NCBI GenBank assembly: GCA_958367245.1 | Contig: CATXEA010000008.1 | Location: 1-64,000 of the forward strand | From: an uncultured Blautia sp. | GTDB lineage: Bacteria > Bacillota > Clostridia > Lachnospirales > Lachnospiraceae | Reading direction: 5' to 3' | DNA length: 64,000 nt | Shown here: piece after piece, positions 1 to 8,398 of the stretch | Position numbering within the stretch: the first letter of the stretch is position 1 | Layout of the letters: every line of letters starts with the position of its first letter | Notes under the pieces: generated by a model | The model's input: only the letters and a program-made list of their open reading frames with translations | Told to the model about the DNA's origin: nothing | The model's database searches: none | Made by a program: the position numbers and the translations under genes

Positions 1-40
1 TATCCATCAAGGGATTTCATTCCCCAGATGGATATTTTTA
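1..40 (+). terminator. intrinsic terminator of a gene upstream of the window
   Basis: The arms TATCCATC and GATGGATA enclose an inner GGGA/TCCC pairing and are followed by TTTTTAT. This is a Rho-independent terminator for a plus-strand gene lying before the window. Confidence 0.7.
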
Positions 41-195
41 TGCGGTTGCCCTGACACGCTATGTTTTTGGACTTCACAAATCCTTTTTTTTCTGGTACAA
101 TTGAGGATAGGTTATTTACTGTTACAACATATGGCGTATGCAGTAACTATTTACCGAATGATTTAAGAAAAACAGGAAAGAATGAGGATATTCCC

Positions 196-573
196 ATGAG
201 TGAAGAATTAAAAAACGCAGGCTGCAGTGCAAGCGACTGCGCTTCCTGCTGTGACAGCAGCTGCAGCGGATGCGGAAGCTCCGATGAAGAGCACCGCACC
301 ATTACCCTGACAATGGACGACAACACAGAAGTCGAATGTGCGATTCTTACAATCTTCCCGGTTGCAGATAAAGAATATATCGCGCTTCTTCCACTGGATG
401 AAAACGGTCAGAATCAGACAGGAGAGGTTTATCTCTATGTATTCTCCCGTACAGAGTCAGGCGACCCGATGCTTGCCAACATCGAAAGCGACGAAGAATA
501 CGAAAAAGCAGCCCTTGCATTTGATACCATCGTACAGAACGCACAGGCTGCAGCAGAGAACGAAGCTGAATAA
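196..573 (+). CDS. DUF1292 family protein with a cysteine-rich N-terminus
   Basis: A 125-residue soluble acidic protein of the DUF1292 family, usually of unknown function and common in Firmicutes. Residues about 30-100 carry the family pattern of a beta-rich domain (ITLTMDDNTEVECAILTIF, then EYIALLPL and EVYLYVFSR). The ATG at 196 is chosen because a purine-rich site (gaggat) precedes it and family proteins start near here; an in-frame ATG at 61 would add 45 residues of unrelated sequence. The odd part is the first 30 residues, which hold seven cysteines in a CxxxxCxxCCxxxCxxC-like arrangement that could bind metal. It is monocistronic, with a terminator directly behind it. Function unknown. 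Confidence 0.8.
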   Translation: MSEELKNAGCSASDCASCCDSSCSGCGSSDEEHRTITLTMDDNTEVECAILTIFPVADKEYIALLPLDENGQNQTGEVYLYVFSRTESGDPMLANIESDEEYEKAALAFDTIVQNAQAAAENEAE

Positions 574-630
574 TCGCGCCCTGCGAACTGCGCAGCAGCT
601 CATTCCTGCAATTATATCTGAACGTGCATA

Positions 631-672
631 AAGGGGAACGCCTTAGTCTGGCGTCCCCCTTTCGTCTTTTTT
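631..672 (+). terminator. intrinsic terminator after the DUF1292 gene
   Basis: The stem AAGGGGaACGCC / GGCGTcCCCCTT with a seven-base loop is followed by ttcgtcttttttt. It sits between the plus-strand DUF1292 gene and the convergent fabV. Confidence 0.85.
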
Positions 673-684
673 TATTCCGGAGTA

Positions 685-1869
685 TCAGTCTTTTATTCCC
701 CCAATAGGAACCTCCGGATTCACTTCTTCCGTATAGTCAATATTGTTATATTTGAATCCAAACATGTTATAGAAATCTTCCCAGTATCCGTCAATATCAC
801 AGTAATCTTTTACTGTTTCTGTTGTCACTGCCTTCCAGCTTTCCAGTATTTTTTCCTGAACCTCTTCTTCCATTTCATAATCATCCATCCGGATAAATCC
901 GTTCTCATCTGTCACAGCGCCATTTTCACCGAAAAGCTTTTCTGTAAAAAGTCTGGTAATCTGTTCGATACAGCCTTCGTGTGTTCCTTTTTCCTTCATC
1001 ACTTTATAAAGAATCGCAAAGTAAAGGGGCACTACCGGAATAGCAGAGCTTGCCTGTGTTACAAGCCCTTTATTTACAGAAATATAAGCTTTTACATCCG
1101 GATGCGCGGCGTTGATTTCTTCCATTGTTTTATGAAGATGCTGTTTCGCAGCGCCGATTGTTCCATGATAATAAATCGGATATGTAAGCTTCGGTCCGAT
1201 ATAGGAATACGCAACTGTAACCGCATTAGCGGTCAGAACGTCCGCTTTCTTTAAAACATCGATCCATTCTGCCCAGTCTTCTCCGCCCATAACCTTTATA
1301 GTGCTGTGAAGCTCTTCTTCTGTTGCAGGCTCTACTGTTTTCTCTCCGATTTCATTTGTTCTCAGGTCAAGGCTCTTTTCTGTAAATGCCTCTCCGGTGG
1401 TTTTCAGACAGGATGACCAGGTCACGCCCTCTGCATCCGTTCTTCTCGGCGCAGCGAGACTGTAGATTACCATATCCACCTTTCCCAGATCTTTTCGAAT
1501 AATTTCTATCGTCTTTTCCTTGATTTCTTTTGAAAAAGCATCTCCATTAATGCTTCGGGCATAAATCCCCTTTTCTGCTGACATTTTCTCAAACTCCGCA
1601 GTATTATACCAGCCCGCAGTTGCAGTTCTCCTGCCGTTCGAAGGGCGTTCATACATAATTCCAAGGGTTGCTGCCCCCAGATTTTCAAGAGCGGAAATAC
1701 GGGATGCAAGGCCGTATCCTGTGGAGCATCCGATAACAAGGACCTTCTTCGGTCCGTCTACAGATGGTCTTGACGCTGCAACCGCCGCCTGTCTGCGCAC
1801 ACTTTCCGCACAGCCTGTTGGATGGGCAGTCGTACAGATATATTCTCTAACTTTTGGTTCTATAATCAC
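685..1869 (-). CDS. fabV: trans-2-enoyl-ACP/CoA reductase (NADH), FabV/Ter type
   Basis: A 394-residue single-domain enzyme that reduces the trans-2 double bond of enoyl-ACP (fatty acid elongation) or enoyl-CoA with NADH. The N-terminal signature, the nucleotide-binding loop GCSTGYGLASRI at about 48-59 and the family-specific YERPSNGRRTATAGW stretch are all present. The long-spacing catalytic pair Y233-x8-K242 (in YYHGTIGAAK) defines FabV/Ter and distinguishes it from FabI. Length matches the family. The start is GTG, seven to eight bases after GGAGGA. It appears to be a single-gene unit. Whether it serves lipid synthesis or butyrate-type crotonyl-CoA reduction cannot be decided from sequence. 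Confidence 0.95.
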   Translation of the reverse strand: MIIEPKVREYICTTAHPTGCAESVRRQAAVAASRPSVDGPKKVLVIGCSTGYGLASRISALENLGAATLGIMYERPSNGRRTATAGWYNTAEFEKMSAEKGIYARSINGDAFSKEIKEKTIEIIRKDLGKVDMVIYSLAAPRRTDAEGVTWSSCLKTTGEAFTEKSLDLRTNEIGEKTVEPATEEELHSTIKVMGGEDWAEWIDVLKKADVLTANAVTVAYSYIGPKLTYPIYYHGTIGAAKQHLHKTMEEINAAHPDVKAYISVNKGLVTQASSAIPVVPLYFAILYKVMKEKGTHEGCIEQITRLFTEKLFGENGAVTDENGFIRMDDYEMEEEVQEKILESWKAVTTETVKDYCDIDGYWEDFYNMFGFKYNNIDYTEEVNPEVPIGGIKD

Positions 1870-1954
1870 TTTTTTTATCCTCCTTCAAGAACGTGCCTGT
1901 TCTCCTGATTACTTTGCATTTTAAATGTTTTGATTTCCAAAGTATTGTAACAGA

Positions 1955-2004
1955 TAAAATGCGGAACGTCAAGGATACTTTTTTGTTTCCTTAAAGTTCC
2001 GCAT
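1955..2004 (-). terminator. intrinsic terminator after dut
   Basis: The arms ATGCGGAAC and GTTCCGCAT enclose an inner AAGGA/TCCTT pairing. Read on the minus strand the hairpin is followed by TTTTATC, ending the nrdG-dut transcript. Confidence 0.75.
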
Positions 2005-2015
2005 CATTTCAGAAT

Positions 2016-2528
2016 TTATTTCGTAGTACTTCCGAATCCGCCGTTTCGGATTCCCTGTGCATCGTCGTCTACTGTAATGCCGTATTCTACAAAAATCCCC
2101 TGCATGAAACCTGTTCCTGCCGGAATCGTCAATGTCTTATCTTCATTGCTGTCATTGGTCAGCTTGGCAAAAATATGCCCTTCATTATCTGAATAGAAAT
2201 AATCACTGTCAATGATTCCGACTGTATTGTTAAGCTGCAGGCGGTATTTGAATCCAAGACCGCTTCTCGGATAGCATTTCAGTACCCACTCCTGTGCCAT
2301 TTCCACACGGATTCCTGTAGGAATCTTAATCGTTTCTCCCGGATGAACAACAAATTCCACAGGCGCAAAAAAATCATATCCTGCGCTTCCTGCAGTCGCT
2401 CTTTTCGGAAGAAGGATGGATTCGTATATTTCTTTTACCTTCTCCGGCTCTGTTTGGGCAAAAGTGTCCAGCCAGTCCTCTGTGAATCTCTTTTCACTGA
2501 CTTTATGAAATCTGGCGATTCTCTTCAT
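2016..2528 (-). CDS. dut: deoxyuridine 5'-triphosphate nucleotidohydrolase (dUTPase)
   Basis: Hydrolyses dUTP to dUMP and diphosphate, keeping uracil out of DNA and feeding dTMP synthesis. All five trimeric dUTPase motifs can be read: AGYDFFAP, PRSGLG, NTVGIIDSDY, the GTGFMQGIFVEYG region, and the C-terminal glycine-rich arm NGGFGSTTK. At 170 residues it is somewhat longer than classic bacterial dUTPases because of about 35 extra N-terminal residues. It lies 27 bp behind nrdG on the same strand, so two deoxynucleotide-metabolism genes are probably cotranscribed. Confidence 0.93.
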   Translation of the reverse strand: MKRIARFHKVSEKRFTEDWLDTFAQTEPEKVKEIYESILLPKRATAGSAGYDFFAPVEFVVHPGETIKIPTGIRVEMAQEWVLKCYPRSGLGFKYRLQLNNTVGIIDSDYFYSDNEGHIFAKLTNDSNEDKTLTIPAGTGFMQGIFVEYGITVDDDAQGIRNGGFGSTTK

Positions 2529-2555
2529 GCTTCGTCTCCTGTGCTGTTGTCTTTC

Positions 2556-3050
2556 TCAATTGTCCTGATGAAGAACAATCTCATTTCTGCGAAGTGTCTC
2601 AGGGACATTGATTACACGCTGATTGGAAGAGCCCTTCCATTTCAGCATCAAATCCTTTTTCTGCACTTCAAACTCGCCGTCCACACAGACATCCAGATAT
2701 TTCACAACCTCTTCTCTCCTGATTTCTTCCCAGAGAGAACCTGTGTAAAGCCAGATAGTCTTGTCCGGATATCTTTTTTTAATTTCCCTGGCAAGCTCTG
2801 TTACCTCAGTGATATTTGCCGGATGCAGTGGATCTCCGCCTGAAAATGTAATGCCGCTGATGTAGTCCTTGTCCAGTTCTGTAAAAATCTCTGCGCGCTC
2901 TGCCTCAGTGAAAGGCAGCCCTCCGTTTGGGTCCCAGGTAATGGGATTCTGGCACTCCGGACAGCAATGGTCACATCCTGCCACCCAGAGAACAACACGA
3001 AGCCCATCCCCGTTCAGCATATCGTCCTTGGTAATATTGTGATATCTCAT
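2556..3050 (-). CDS. nrdG: anaerobic ribonucleoside-triphosphate reductase activating protein
   Basis: A 164-residue radical SAM activase that installs the glycyl radical on the class III reductase NrdD. The cluster motif is CDHCCPEC (C-x3-C-x2-C, with an extra Cys inside) near residues 26-33. The later FSGGDPL motif is the SAM-binding GGE-type motif. The length is typical of NrdG. The start follows the pnp stop by only 5 bp, with a weak ribosome binding site inside the pnp end, so translational coupling is likely. NrdD is not in the window, which is unusual because the two are often adjacent. Confidence 0.93.
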   Translation of the reverse strand: MRYHNITKDDMLNGDGLRVVLWVAGCDHCCPECQNPITWDPNGGLPFTEAERAEIFTELDKDYISGITFSGGDPLHPANITEVTELAREIKKRYPDKTIWLYTGSLWEEIRREEVVKYLDVCVDGEFEVQKKDLMLKWKGSSNQRVINVPETLRRNEIVLHQDN

Positions 3051-3055
3051 ATTAT

Positions 3056-5152
3056 TTACGCTTCTTCCGCCGGTACGTCTTTCATGCTGAAGCTGATTCT
3101 TCCCATTTTATCTTTGCCAAGGCAGACAACCTTAACTTTGTCGCCAAGTGTGAGAACATCTTCAACACGGTTGATTCTTTCTTTGCAGATTTTGGAAATG
3201 TGTACCATTCCCTCTTTTCCAGGTGCGAACTCGATAAATGCGCCGAATTCTTTGATGCTTACAACCTTACCTGTAAAAATCTGTCCCTCTTCAAAATCTG
3301 TAGCAATGATTTCTACCATACGGGAAGCCTCTTCCATGCTCTTACGGTCTACGCCGCAGATGGAAACTGCTCCGTCGTCTGTAATGTCAATCTTAACACC
3401 TGTGCGCTCGATAATGGTATTGATAGTCTTACCTCTCTGTCCGACAACATCGCCGATTTTCTGAGGATCAATCTGAATCTGAATAATCTTAGGCGCATAT
3501 TTGCCAACAGACTCTCTCGGCTGTGCAATACATTTCTCCATGACTTCTGTGAGGATGTATTCTCTCGCCTCTTTTGTACGTCTGATTGCTTCTTCCACGA
3601 TTGGTCTTGTAAGACCGTGAATCTTGATATCCATCTGGATTGCTGTGATACCGTCGTGTGTACCTGCTACCTTGAAGTCCATATCTCCGAAGAAGTCCTC
3701 AAGTCCCTGAATATCTGTAAGTACGATGTAATCGTCGTCTGTATCGCCTGTTACAAGTCCGCAGGAAATACCTGCTACAGGTTTGCTAATCGGCACGCCT
3801 GCTGCCATCAGAGACATGGTAGATGCGCAGATACTTGCCTGAGAAGTAGAGCCGTTAGACTCGAAGGTTTCAGATACAGTACGGATTGCATATGGGAATT
3901 CTTCCTCTGTAGGAAGTACAGGTACAAGCGCTCTCTCAGCAAGAGCTCCGTGGCCGATCTCACGGCGTCCCGGTCCTCTGGAAGGTTTCGTCTCACCTAC
4001 AGAATAGGACGGGAAGTTATAGTGATGCATATATCTCTTGCTTGTCTCTGTCTCATCAAGACCGTCAAGTCTCTGAGCCTCAGCCAGAGGCGCAAGAGTT
4101 GTGATCGTACAAATCTGTGTCTGTCCACGGGTAAACATTGCGGAACCGTGTACTCTCGGGATAATATCTGTCTCAGCAGCCAGAGGACGAATCTGTGTAA
4201 TCTGTCTGCCGTCCGGACGTTTGTGGTCTTTTAAGATCATCTTACGGACAGTTTTCTTCTGGTACTGGTAAACAGCTTCACCGAGAACTGCAAGCCACTC
4301 TTCTTTATCTGCAAAAGCTTCTTTCAGTTTCTCTGTTACTGCTGCGATATTATTCTCTCTTGTCTGCTTATCATCGGTGAATACTGCAACTTCCATTTCT
4401 TCCGGAGTTACAATTTCTTTCATTGCTGCAAACAGCTCTTCCGGAACTGCACAGGAAGCGTATGCATGTTTCTCTTTTCCGCAGTCTGCTACGATGCTGT
4501 CGATAAATTTGATGATTTCCTGATTTACTTCATGTGCTTTATAAATTGCTTCAATCATCTTATCTTCCGGAACTTCGTTTGCACCGGCTTCGATCATAAT
4601 AACTTTTTCTCTTGTGGAAGCAACTGTAAGCTGAAGGTCGGAAATTTCTTTCTGTGCGAAAGTAGGGTTGATGATATATTCGCCGTCAATTAAGCCAACC
4701 TGAGTTGTTGCACACGGACCGTCAAACGGGATGTCGGAAATGCAGGTCGCGATTGCGGAACCAAGCATAGCCGGAATTTCCGGATTACACTCAGGGTCTA
4801 CAGACATAACCATATTTACAAGTGTTACGTCGTTTCTGTAATCCTTCGGGAACAGAGGACGCATCGGTCTGTCGATAACGCGGGAGGTCAGGATTGCATG
4901 TTCGCTTGCCTTTCCTTCTCTCTTGTTAAATCCGCCCGGGATTTTACCTACAGCGTACATTTTTTCTTCATATTCTACACTTAACGGGAAGAAATCAATT
5001 CCTTCTCTTGGCTCTTTGGATGCGGTAGCTGTGGATAATACAGTGGTATCTCCATAGTGCATTAATGCTGCGCCGTTTGCCTGTTTCGCTACACGGCCGA
5101 TATCTACAGTTAAGGTTCTTCCGGCTAATTCCATGGAATAACTTTTGTACAT
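3056..5152 (-). CDS. pnp: polyribonucleotide nucleotidyltransferase (PNPase)
   Basis: A phosphorolytic 3'-5' exoribonuclease of mRNA decay, 698 residues. Two RNase PH-like domains flank a helical domain, with the family motifs GKIPGGFNKREGK and RPMRPLFP in the first and SRGPGRREIGHGALAERAL in the second. A KH domain (about IIQIQIDPQKIGDVVGQRGKT) and an S1 domain (GKVVSIKEFGAFIEF) follow. The start is placed at the ATG preceded by aaaggagaaaagac; an in-frame start 21 codons earlier lacks a good site and adds non-family sequence. It lies downstream of rpsO with a terminator and a structured leader between, the usual rpsO-pnp order. Confidence 0.96.
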   Translation of the reverse strand: MYKSYSMELAGRTLTVDIGRVAKQANGAALMHYGDTTVLSTATASKEPREGIDFFPLSVEYEEKMYAVGKIPGGFNKREGKASEHAILTSRVIDRPMRPLFPKDYRNDVTLVNMVMSVDPECNPEIPAMLGSAIATCISDIPFDGPCATTQVGLIDGEYIINPTFAQKEISDLQLTVASTREKVIMIEAGANEVPEDKMIEAIYKAHEVNQEIIKFIDSIVADCGKEKHAYASCAVPEELFAAMKEIVTPEEMEVAVFTDDKQTRENNIAAVTEKLKEAFADKEEWLAVLGEAVYQYQKKTVRKMILKDHKRPDGRQITQIRPLAAETDIIPRVHGSAMFTRGQTQICTITTLAPLAEAQRLDGLDETETSKRYMHHYNFPSYSVGETKPSRGPGRREIGHGALAERALVPVLPTEEEFPYAIRTVSETFESNGSTSQASICASTMSLMAAGVPISKPVAGISCGLVTGDTDDDYIVLTDIQGLEDFFGDMDFKVAGTHDGITAIQMDIKIHGLTRPIVEEAIRRTKEAREYILTEVMEKCIAQPRESVGKYAPKIIQIQIDPQKIGDVVGQRGKTINTIIERTGVKIDITDDGAVSICGVDRKSMEEASRMVEIIATDFEEGQIFTGKVVSIKEFGAFIEFAPGKEGMVHISKICKERINRVEDVLTLGDKVKVVCLGKDKMGRISFSMKDVPAEEA

Positions 5153-5199
5153 GTCTTTTCTCCTTTTATTCATAATTTGTCTGATTTCCGGAACATTTA

Positions 5200-5274
5200 C
5201 AGGAGTCCGAAACAACTGAAAAAATCATCGAGTCTTTTCTATGAGCTTTTCAGTAGTCTCGGAAATAACTCCTG
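5200..5274 (-). promoter_or_regulatory. long stem-loop in the pnp leader
   Basis: Nested complementary blocks lie in register: CAGGAGT with ACTCCTG, CCGA with TCGG, ACTGAAAA with TTTTCAGT, and TCAT with ATGA. Together they fold the region about 50-125 bases before the pnp start into one long interrupted hairpin. In E. coli the pnp leader forms a comparable stem cut by RNase III for autoregulation. A similar role here is inference. Confidence 0.5.
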
Positions 5275-5287
5275 TTTCTGTCACATA

Positions 5288-5318
5288 TTGTAAAATGGGG
5301 CGGATGGAAATCCGCCCC
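5288..5318 (-). terminator. intrinsic terminator after rpsO
   Basis: The perfect stem GGGGCGGAT / ATCCGCCCC has a GGAA-type tetraloop. On the minus strand it is followed by ATTTTA, a short U-tract, so some readthrough into pnp is possible. Confidence 0.8.
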
Positions 5319-5331
5319 TTTCCGTTTCTGA

Positions 5332-5598
5332 TTATTTTCTTAATCCTAATCTTTCAATCAGTGTACGGTATCTTTCAATATCAGTTTTCTTCAGGTATGC
5401 TAAGAGACCACGTCTCTGACCAACCATTTTCAGAAGACCACGTCTGGAATGATGATCCTTATGGTTGTTCTGTAAATGCTCTGTAAGCTCCTGAATTCTT
5501 GCTGTAAGAACTGCAACCTGTACTTCCGGTGAACCTGTGTCGCCTTCAGTTCTTGCATATTCTTTCATAATTGCTGCTTTCTTTTCTTTTGAAATCAT
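5332..5598 (-). CDS. rpsO: 30S ribosomal protein S15
   Basis: An 88-residue primary 16S rRNA-binding protein of the small subunit. The full family pattern is present: the GDTGSPEVQVAVLTARI block, LTEHL, the HHSRRGLLKMVGQRR RNA-binding stretch and the C-terminal YxxLIERLGLRK. The length is exactly typical. It is preceded by a strong gaggagg site and its own sigma-A-type promoter, and followed by a terminator and then pnp. Confidence 0.98.
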   Translation of the reverse strand: MISKEKKAAIMKEYARTEGDTGSPEVQVAVLTARIQELTEHLQNNHKDHHSRRGLLKMVGQRRGLLAYLKKTDIERYRTLIERLGLRK

Positions 5599-5606
5599 TG
5601 TGATTT

Positions 5607-5715
5607 CCTCCTCATATTTTAATATATTTTCCGCAGATTATCATGCCTGCGGCCTTTGAACGCCTCATATTAAGAGATGGTCGGAGTCTCCTGTCTCTGA
5701 ACATGGGCTTTTTCC
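5607..5715 (-). promoter_or_regulatory. rpsO leader, possible S15 autoregulatory RNA
   Basis: The roughly 110-base untranslated leader of rpsO contains a perfect CCGCAG / CTGCGG stem about 35 bases before the ATG and further short pairings upstream. S15 commonly represses its own mRNA through structured leaders. The match to a known S15-binding motif was not verified, so the role is inferred. Confidence 0.4.
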
Positions 5716-5721
5716 TTGCAT

Positions 5722-5750
5722 AGTATAGCACATTGGAATTTTTCTGTAAA
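5722..5750 (-). promoter_or_regulatory. promoter of rpsO
   Basis: TTTACA - 17 bases - TATACT read on the minus strand, a near-consensus sigma-A promoter about 120 bases before the rpsO start. Confidence 0.7.
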
Positions 5751-5786
5751 CCATTTTTTTAATATTTTTTATGGTCTGCAAATGCT

Positions 5787-7451
5787 TTAATGACCTGCCG
5801 CAGCAGCTCTCTGTTCCTTCTGCTGTTCAATCGGATCCTCTTCCATTAAAGAGAATGCAATGTTGGTGGCATGGTCAGAAATTCTTTCAAGTCCGGAACA
5901 GATATCGGAGAACATCATACCTGCGCTGGCTGTACATTCGCCTCTTGTAAGACGCTGTACATGCGCTTCCTGGAAATCTCTTTCCGCCTGATCCACTTTA
6001 TCCTCAAGCTCCAGAATTTCCTGCATATGCTCCGGATTATTGTGAGAGAACATATCCAGCGCATATGTAGTAACCTTCACTACCATATCCAGCATCTGAG
6101 ACAGTTCTTTTTTCGCCGTTTCACTGAATCCGATATTTCTTTCAATTCTGGAATTGGCAGCATCTGCAATATTTTCCGCATGGTCACCGATACGCTCAAT
6201 ATCATTTACCACATGGAACAGACCGCCGATACTTTTCGCATCATCTGACGGAAGACTGATCTGATTGATTTTCACCAGATAATTGGTAATCTCATGGTTC
6301 AAAAAGTCAATCTGTTTTTCCACATTGTATACTTCTGCGATTTTCTCCTCATCAAGAGTCAGAAGACCGTCCATTGCGCGCTGAAGGTTCGCAATTGCCA
6401 GTTTACCCATTCTTTCCATTTCTCTTGTAGCGTCAAACACTGCTGTTGTAGGAGAGAATAAAGATTTCGTGCCGATGAAATTAAGCACAAGCTGGTCGTC
6501 CTCTTTTTTCTCCTCTGTGCGGACAAATAATCCGGTGAGTTTAACAATGTGTTTCGAGAACGGAGCAAGCATAACCACTTCCGCAATCTTGATAAGACTG
6601 TGAGCATTGGCTACTTCACGTCCCGGATTTCCGGAGGAAATTGTAGAAATAAATGCTGTGATTGGTTCAAGCGCTACGCTCAGTACAATGTAAATGATCG
6701 CTGTACCGATAATATTGAAAAACAGGTGAATCAATGCTGCTCTCTTTGCAATTGCCTTTCCGCTTAAAGAAGCAAGAAGAGCAGATACACAGGAGCCGAT
6801 ATTACATCCCATAATGATAAAGAAGCAGATACGGATATCAAGAAGTCCCTGATTTGCAAGAAGGAGTACGATACCTACTGTTGCAGAGGAACTCTGAAGT
6901 ACGGTTGTAACAATAAATCCGACAAATACTGCAAGTACATGGCTTGTTAACGAGCCCATGATTTCTACAACTTTCGGAGAAGTTTTCAGCACGGACATGG
7001 AGGAAGACATAGTTGTCAGACCCATGAATAAAATACCGAATCCCAAAAGCACTCCGCCGATCTGCTGAATTTTTTTCTTTTTACAGAACATCAGCATAAC
7101 CACACCAGCCATAACAATCGCCGGTGCCATTGCGGAAAGATTAAATGAAATCAACTGTGACGTAATGGTGGTACCGATATTGGCACCCATAATAACACCT
7201 GCCGCCTGGTAAAGATTCATCAGCCCTGAGTTTACGAAGCTGACAACCATAACGGTGGATGCACTGGAAGACTGGATAATTGCGGTAAATAAGGTTCCTA
7301 CCAGAATACCGCGCAGAGGTGTCTTTGTAAAGAACTCAAGTACACTTCTCATTTTGGCTCCGGCCGCTTTTTCAAGCCCGTCGCTCATAAGCTTCATTCC
7401 GTAAAGGAAAAGCCCAAGTCCTCCCATTAATCCAAGAATAATTTCTGCCAT
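5787..7451 (-). CDS. Na/Pi cotransporter family protein with a PhoU-like domain
   Basis: A 554-residue membrane protein expected to couple phosphate movement to sodium. The first 300 residues contain two inverted Na/Pi-cotransporter repeats, each with the diagnostic QSSSA motif (TAIIQSSSASTV and VTTVLQSSSATV). Several hydrophobic segments and GANIGT/GCNIGS loops follow these motifs. Residues about 340-540 form a helical PhoU-like cytosolic domain (ERIGDHAENIA, later ERISDHATNIAF). This is the NptA/YjbB-type architecture of Firmicutes. It lies 23 bp after ribF and may be the last gene of the rimP transcript. Substrate and direction of transport are inferred from the family. Confidence 0.9.
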   Translation of the reverse strand: MAEIILGLMGGLGLFLYGMKLMSDGLEKAAGAKMRSVLEFFTKTPLRGILVGTLFTAIIQSSSASTVMVVSFVNSGLMNLYQAAGVIMGANIGTTITSQLISFNLSAMAPAIVMAGVVMLMFCKKKKIQQIGGVLLGFGILFMGLTTMSSSMSVLKTSPKVVEIMGSLTSHVLAVFVGFIVTTVLQSSSATVGIVLLLANQGLLDIRICFFIIMGCNIGSCVSALLASLSGKAIAKRAALIHLFFNIIGTAIIYIVLSVALEPITAFISTISSGNPGREVANAHSLIKIAEVVMLAPFSKHIVKLTGLFVRTEEKKEDDQLVLNFIGTKSLFSPTTAVFDATREMERMGKLAIANLQRAMDGLLTLDEEKIAEVYNVEKQIDFLNHEITNYLVKINQISLPSDDAKSIGGLFHVVNDIERIGDHAENIADAANSRIERNIGFSETAKKELSQMLDMVVKVTTYALDMFSHNNPEHMQEILELEDKVDQAERDFQEAHVQRLTRGECTASAGMMFSDICSGLERISDHATNIAFSLMEEDPIEQQKEQRAAAAGH

Positions 7452-7474
7452 TGCTCAATTATCTCCCTTGTATT

Positions 7475-8386
7475 TTACTGCTTTTTCCCGGCCGTTTTAC
7501 CCTCAAAGTATTTTCGGCCTTTCGCAGCGTCTTTTTCCAATTGTGTCTTTAATGCCTCCAGAGACTGGAATCTCTGTTCAGGTCTTATAAATTTTTTGAA
7601 TTCTACCCTGCAGAATTCTCCATATAAATCCTCGTTGCAGTCAAAAAGATATGTTTCCACACCCAGGAATTTTTCGCCTATTGTGGGTTTATATCCAATG
7701 TTCGTGATTCCTCTGAATTTCTTTTCCCCGAAATGAGAAATCGTGATATAGACCCCGTTGGGCGGCATCAGTTTCTGCGGTGACGGCACGATGTTGGCTG
7801 TAGGAAGAAGGTATTTATGCCCCATTCCCCGTCCATGTTCCACAATGCCTTCCACAGAAAAATCCATTCCCATCAGAGCGGTAAACTTCTCCATGTTTCC
7901 TTTTGCAAGCTCCTCGCGAATATAGGTACTGCTTATTTTTCTGTGACCGTCCATTTCCTTTGTCAGGACTTCTGTCTGAAAATGATATTTCTTTCCCAGT
8001 TCTGTGAGAAGCTCCGGAGTTCCCTTTCTCTCATAGCCAAAACGGAAATCTTCCCCTACCGCTACATAAGAGGCGGACAAAGCTCCCACAAGAATTTCTC
8101 TCACAAAGCTTTCTGCCTTCATATGCCTCATATGCTCGTCAAGAGGACATTCCAAAAGGACGTCTACTCCCATCTCTTCCAGAAGATGAATCCTCTCCTG
8201 TGTGGTAAGTATCGTCTTCGCAGAACCTCCGATTGCCACAAGAACCGCCTGCGCTCCGTTTTCTTTCTGTTCGAGGATTTTATTTACCAGCTTTCTGTGA
8301 CCGAGATGAATCCCGTCAAACTTCCCAAGAGCGACTGCGCTCCCGGACAGCCTCGGAAAATTCCCGTCCACTTTCATGTACTCCAT
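7475..8386 (-). CDS. ribF: bifunctional riboflavin kinase / FAD synthetase
   Basis: Converts riboflavin to FMN and then FAD. The N-terminal nucleotidyltransferase domain has GKFDGIHLGHR near residue 22 and ISSTYIRE near 150. The C-terminal flavokinase domain begins with GRGMGHKYLLPTANI and continues with GVYIT and the acidic ETYLFDCNEDLYG block. At 303 residues it is complete. The block that in most RibF proteins reads TFDPHP is here VAIGGSAKTI, so a usually conserved part of the adenylyltransferase site is altered. The ATG has GGAGG eight bases upstream. It lies directly behind truB, as in many Firmicutes. Confidence 0.93.
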   Translation of the reverse strand: MEYMKVDGNFPRLSGSAVALGKFDGIHLGHRKLVNKILEQKENGAQAVLVAIGGSAKTILTTQERIHLLEEMGVDVLLECPLDEHMRHMKAESFVREILVGALSASYVAVGEDFRFGYERKGTPELLTELGKKYHFQTEVLTKEMDGHRKISSTYIREELAKGNMEKFTALMGMDFSVEGIVEHGRGMGHKYLLPTANIVPSPQKLMPPNGVYITISHFGEKKFRGITNIGYKPTIGEKFLGVETYLFDCNEDLYGEFCRVEFKKFIRPEQRFQSLEALKTQLEKDAAKGRKYFEGKTAGKKQ

Positions 8387-8398
8387 TTCAAATGCCTC

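Noticed and set aside
3200..4234. Long plus-strand frame opposite pnp (344 codons)
   Set aside because: Cys-rich improbable composition and full overlap with the well-supported pnp; a consequence of codon bias on the opposite strand.
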